The notes under the pieces were generated by a model, which saw nothing but the letters and a program-made list of their open reading frames with translations, made no database searches and had not been told where the DNA came from. From positions 1,170 to 44,065 of the forward strand of contig MU621229.1 in assembly GCA_025399215.1 (NCBI GenBank): a stretch of 42,896 bases of DNA, given 5' to 3'. Numbering within the stretch: the first letter of the stretch is position 1; each line of letters opens with the position of its first letter. The position numbers were made by a program, and so were the translations under genes. Source of the stretch: Globomyces pollinis-pini. Its lineage: Eukaryota > Chytridiomycota > Chytridiomycetes > Rhizophydiales > Globomycetaceae. Shown one piece after another: positions 39,227-42,896 of the stretch.

Positions 39227-39461
39227 TTAAACTATGGAATTCCAAGGGCTTTGGCGAAAGCAACCATGTTCCTAAATTGATAAGATTGAGAGTTGTTACC
39301 TTAGTAAAGCAACAATTTCTAGCTAAACAGCCATTTTCATCATGATGAAGCAAAGTATCTCCACAACTATACAATCTATCCAAAGGGACATTACAAGCAG
39401 CTTTGAAACCAATCAAATCGGCACGAACTAAGCTGGTGAGCAATACTGAGAGAATAAACAT
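39227..39461 (-). CDS. small secreted trefoil-like cysteine-rich protein
   Basis: Model of 68 aa with a 28-nt intron (39272-39299). A signal peptide (MFILSVLLTSLVRA) precedes a six-Cys domain with spacing C-x9-C-x11-C-x4-CC-x6-C, including RLYSCGD and NCCFTKEHGCF. This resembles the P-type trefoil pattern (R before the second Cys-Gly, then CCF), although the last spacing is shorter than the usual x10. Without the intron the frame would run on as a hydrophobic tail. It could be a secreted lectin-like or protective peptide. It is convergent with the fusion gene (75 bp between stops). Confidence 0.65.
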
Positions 39462-39946
39462 GATCTGTCATTATAACAATTTTAACTTAAATGTGATTTG
39501 TGTGAGAAGTGGGTGAGAAAGTGCCAGTGAAATGATTGTGGTGATGGATAAATTAAGAAAGTAGCGTGAAGGAGTGGCTTTATTGACCCATAGTAGTTAG
39601 ATAATAGATAATTATTATAGATTGTAATATTTTAGTAAGATAATAGATTGTTCTACTTTGATTCAATTGGATATGAAAGTAATTAACACACAAGGTGGTA
39701 CTTTGTCGTACCAAGATATGACCAACAAGTAGTACCAACAACAAAAGAAAGCCAACAAATAGAAATGGAATAAATTAACCAACAAGACAGTGATCGATAC
39801 TAATTCCCCTTTACAATTTCATTAAATAACATGTGCTGTGTGTTGGTTCCTTTGAGTCCATGGTTTGGGAGGCGTCGTAAGTTTTGATTGAATTTGATTT
39901 TAAATTTTGAATCTCACAAAACTCTCTCAAAGTACAATCAATTGAT
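39462..39946. promoter_or_regulatory. 485-bp divergent intergenic region
   Basis: This region lies between the trefoil-like gene and epsin start codons. It contains repeated AGATAATAGAT-like words at about 39598-39650 and several CCAACAA words at about 39720-39790. No reading frame, tRNA or other RNA was found. It presumably carries both promoters. Confidence 0.4.
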
Positions 39947-41970
39947 ATGACGTTGAAAAGTGTTATTCGTACTGCGTATTCACTTCATATTACTAATCAT
40001 AATCAGGAAAGCAATTGGAAAAGGTTACTCTGACTTGGAATTAAAAGTGAGACAAGCTACCTGCAATGATAACGTATGTATTCTGTTGCTTATCTTTAGT
40101 GGGGTCCATCTGCTACATTAATGGAAGATATTTGTCGTCAAAGTTACAACTCGTATGGATCATTTAAAACTCACTATTAGTCGTGATTTCCCTGTCATCA
40201 TGGAAATATTAGATAAACGTCTCAATGATTCTGGAAAAAATTGGAGACATGTTTTTAAAGTAGGTTTGGTTTCTTTAATTATTATTTAGGCTCTCACTGT
40301 TATTCGATACCTACTTGAAAATGGAAACGAAGATGTGATTAGACATACAAGAGAAAATTTGCATGTTATCAAAACCTTAAAAGAGTATCAATATATTGAT
40401 GAAGAAGGCAGAGATCAAGGACTGAATGGTAATCATTTACCCTTCTAAGTAGTTCAGTTAGAAACAAGAGCAAAGAAATCACTCTGCTTTTTGCAGATGA
40501 ATCAAAACTAAAAGAACTTCGAAGTAATAGAAATGTCACCAGAGATAGATTGGGTTATGATGATGAAGATGCTGACCTAAAACGAGCTATTGAGGCTAGT
40601 AAGCAACAATCAAATATGGACGAAGAGCGAAGGCTTGCCAGACAAGAGTACTATATTTCTGATTCTCATGTTTTAGGGAGGAAGACTTACAACGTGCTAT
40701 TGAAATGAGTGAACGTGAGGCTATTGAAAGAAAGAAAATGAACTTCCAAACTACTGGAGATTCTTACTATGGGTATGTAACACACATTCTTCGATTACAC
40801 CATGCAGTCTCTCCAATAATATTTCCCTTTTTTTAAACTATGCTAATGATTTAGTGCTAAACCAGCAAAGAACGACAATATCATTGACTTTTTTGGAAGG
40901 TTTAATACTTTCTGGCTAACTTTCAGTGTGGAAACACAACAGCCAATCAATCAATTTAATGATCCTTTCGCAAACTTTGGTGGAATGGATCCTTTCCAAC
41001 AGCAGCAACAACAGCAAATGATGTATCAACAACAGGAGCAACAAAGATTGTTTAATGAGCAACAGGCATTCCTTCAACAACAAATGTTGGCTCAACAACA
41101 AGAACAGTTGCGACAAGAACAGTTACTTCAACAGCAACAACAACAGCAGCAATTTTTACTGCTTCAACAACAACAGCAGCAACAGCAACAGAATCCATTC
41201 GGCAGTATGCAACAGCAGAACACTGGAAATCCATTTGGCGGTGCAGTTGTTCAGCCAAGACCTCCAACTCAACAGCAACAACAACAAAAGCAACAGCAAC
41301 AGTTATTAGATCTATCGTCTAACCCAAAGTACGTTAGTTAGGAGTCTAATTATAGTGCTGTTTTGGATCCATTTGCTAATCTTTCTACCATGCAGTCCAA
41401 TCCGTAACGTATTTTTACTGACTGTATTTTAGTGTAGGACCTAATATTCAACAAAGTGGAGGATTCGCCTCTGGATCAAATCCTTTTGGAGCATCAAACT
41501 CATCACCTCAACAGAAGCCATTAGTGAATTTGGATGCATTAGGTACATCTTCAAACACCACACCAAGCATTCCAAAGAATCCGTTTTCAAGTACCAATAC
41601 CAGCAAATATCAATGGGAACAACCAGCAAAACAAAAACCACTGACATTGGCTGAAATACAATCCTCACCTCAACAAACCAATTCAACATTGGGTGGAAAT
41701 ACTTATGGCCAATCGATGACGAATTCATTGACAGGATCTTCGGTTCCCAGTAACAAATATGTATCTAACAGTGGAGCAGGAAATCCATTTGGAAATCAAC
41801 CCACTGGTAACCAATTTGGAAACCAACCATTTGCACAAACACAACCATTTGGACAACAGAATGCTTTTGGACAACAGGGAGTCAACCAACAAGGGTTTAA
41901 TCAACAACAATTTGGACAACAGCAACCTAATCCATTTGGTAATAATCAAGCTCAAGCACCATTCTTTTAA
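39947..41970 (+). CDS. epsin-type ENTH clathrin adaptor
   Basis: Model of 561 aa with 10 introns: 39976-40006, 40074-40099, 40153-40180, 40260-40289, 40429-40457, 40648-40676, 40773-40854 (82 nt), 40900-40926, 41329-41355 and 41404-41432. The ENTH domain is clear: MTLKSVIRTA, GYSDLELKVRQATCNDNWGP, RLNDSGKNWRHVFKALTVIR, DEEGRDQGLNVRNKSKEI. Two ubiquitin-interacting motifs (DLKRAIEASKQQ, DLQRAIEMSERE) follow, then a long Gln-rich region and several NPF motifs (NPFGG, NPFGA, NPFSS, NPFGN) that bind EH-domain proteins such as Eps15/Pan1. It binds PtdIns(4,5)P2 and bends membrane in clathrin endocytosis, linking ubiquitinated cargo. Confidence 0.97.
40995..41310 (+). repeat. CAR-rich polyglutamine-coding region
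   Basis: Long runs of CAA/CAG encode interrupted polyglutamine in the epsin tail (for example at 41138-41157 and 41168-41190). The alternating codons are less slippage-prone than pure runs. Length may vary between strains. Confidence 0.9.
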
Positions 41971-42486
41971 TAACTTTGCTTGTGTTAATAAAATGATTCT
42001 CATTTTTACTAATATCAATTGCTGTCATTTTCCAATAGTGTACGTTGTTTTCTTTTCCCCTTCCTGATTGTTGTTCAATCACTTAATATCTGGATCTTCT
42101 ATCACTTTTGAGATGCTGGACACAGTGCTCACTTGCAAGTCCATATATCGTTTTAAAATCGTATTATTGACCGAGTCTTTCGATTCTGTCGGCCATACTT
42201 ACCAAGAAAAGAAAAATTTGGAAGAATTCCGCCACGTGATTTCCCGATCGAACTTGGAATGTTGAATGCAATAACGATTCTGACTTTGGAACGCGAAAGG
42301 AATAAATTTTTAACTCAACTGATACGGTAGGAGTAAGAATGATTCCTTGGAGTGATTCACTATTGATCTCTTTAACTCCATTAGATTGCTTCAATTGCCA
42401 AAAACGATTGAAAAGCATTGCTTCATGTGTTTCATTACACTATCATAAATAGTCTGTAGATTCTATTGCTTTTTAAAATATTCGGA
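41971..42486 (-). other. uncertain small gene or intergenic region
   Basis: A minus-strand frame at 42164-42418 (MLFNRFWQLKQSNG...) begins 68 bp upstream of a divergent hydrolase gene, a spacing typical of this genome. It contains a GTAAGT with a possible 26-nt intron (42180-42205), and another minus frame downstream (DSVNNTILKRYMDLQVS... ending near 42078) looks protein-like, but I could not join them into one consistent frame with short introns without an assumed 47-nt intron. A plus-strand frame over 42101-42262 also exists. I do not recognise any of them. Confidence 0.3.
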
Positions 42487-42896
42487 ATGAAGAATAAACA
42501 ACAGTCAATCAAACCTTCAAAAATACAATGGATGATGTTATCTATCCTGGCCTTGGTTGTCTACACATACTGGTCTTTGACTATAAATGAAATTCCTACT
42601 GGACCATTACCATATCAAAATGATCCAGAAATGGATTGGAATATCTTACCAAAAAATGCTTACTTGAATTCCTCATTAATAGTGGAAACTCAAGTTAGAG
42701 GACATGTCTATCTATCCAAACCAAAGGCCCCTTTATTGATCATCATGCATGGTAACCATCCAACTTGTGAAAACTCATTCGAAATTGATTGGGAACGGTG
42801 TACAACACAGAATCCAGAAATTCAATCAGATCTGGGGTATACTTATTTGGCTAATCACTTTGTAAAAAAAGGTTATGCTGTATTGGCACCTTCTTT
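42487..42896 (+). CDS. membrane-anchored alpha/beta hydrolase, 3' truncated by window end
   Basis: At least 136 codons are open to the window edge, with no intron so far. A basic N-terminus is followed by a membrane anchor (MMLSILALVVYTYWSLTI), then the start of an alpha/beta hydrolase fold: VRGHVYLSKPKAPLLIIMHGNHPTC, with the HGNH oxyanion-type motif, and YLANHFVKKGYAVLAP. The HGNHxTC motif recalls bacterial dienelactone-hydrolase-like proteins, so a bacterial relationship is possible but not shown. The nucleophile lies outside the window. Confidence 0.75.
   Translation, partial: MKNKQQSIKPSKIQWMMLSILALVVYTYWSLTINEIPTGPLPYQNDPEMDWNILPKNAYLNSSLIVETQVRGHVYLSKPKAPLLIIMHGNHPTCENSFEIDWERCTTQNPEIQSDLGYTYLANHFVKKGYAVLAPS

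Noticed and set aside
40916..41116. Leucine-rich minus-strand frames opposite epsin
   Set aside because: They are antisense shadows of the CAR polyglutamine repeats.

Overview
The window reads as nuclear DNA of a compact, AT-rich eukaryote using the standard code, most likely a flagellated early-diverging fungus or close relative. Evidence: fungal-type gene content (epsin, SMC3, NC2-alpha, Sel1 protein, ABCG transporter, 7TM protein) plus a TSNAXIP1-like protein and a kinesin-2-like motor, which point to a cilium or flagellum. A zoosporic lineage such as chytrids, Rozellomycota, sanchytrids or aphelids would fit, but sequence inspection alone cannot decide. There are 20 supported genes in about 41 kb, usually 60-350 bp apart and often divergent or convergent.

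The most striking general property is ultrashort spliceosomal introns. I placed 108 introns in 18 genes; 102 are 24-36 nt long, GT-AG, often with CTAAC/TTAAC close to the 3' end. Every model closes as a multiple of three. Of six longer ones, three (105, 58 and 57 nt) divide exactly into abutting GT...AG units of 26-39 nt, as if zero-length exons were present. Most genes would look broken without these introns removed.

Layout. 1-1633: no convincing gene, degenerate repeats. 1634-8116 (+): 2007-aa coiled-coil protein with C-terminal BRCT domains. 8191-9037 (-): PITH-domain protein. 9218-10650 (-): unknown helical protein, head-to-head with 10727-12401 (+), TSNAXIP1-like. 12599-14913 (+): Sel1-repeat protein. 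14977-19146 (+): SMC3 cohesin subunit with 20 introns. 19344-19814 (+): NC2-alpha/DRAP1, whose start codon appears split by an intron. 19896-20599 (-): Efm4-type lysine methyltransferase. 20950-22470 (+): phytochelatin synthase. 22670-24227 (+): orphan 7TM protein. 24294-25963 (-): VASt-domain protein. 26243-26818 (-): GPI-type surface protein. 27180-29342 (+): M13 metallopeptidase. 29528-31584 (-): RhoGAP. 31921-32997 (+): unknown acidic protein. 33231-35017 (-): kinesin with polycysteine tail. 35224-39151 (+): cholinesterase-like ectodomain fused to an ABCG half-transporter. 39227-39461 (-): small trefoil-like secreted protein. 39947-41970 (+): epsin. 41971-42486: uncertain small gene. 42487-end (+): partial membrane-anchored alpha/beta hydrolase.

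The genes do not form one pathway. Themes are chromosome and cytoskeleton biology, membrane traffic and lipid contact, metal detoxification, and a set of surface or secreted proteins (7TM, GPI protein, trefoil, esterase-ABCG). The best candidate for an undescribed system is the esterase-ABCG fusion: one polypeptide joins an extracellular hydrolase, a membrane span, a cytosolic ATPase and a permease domain.
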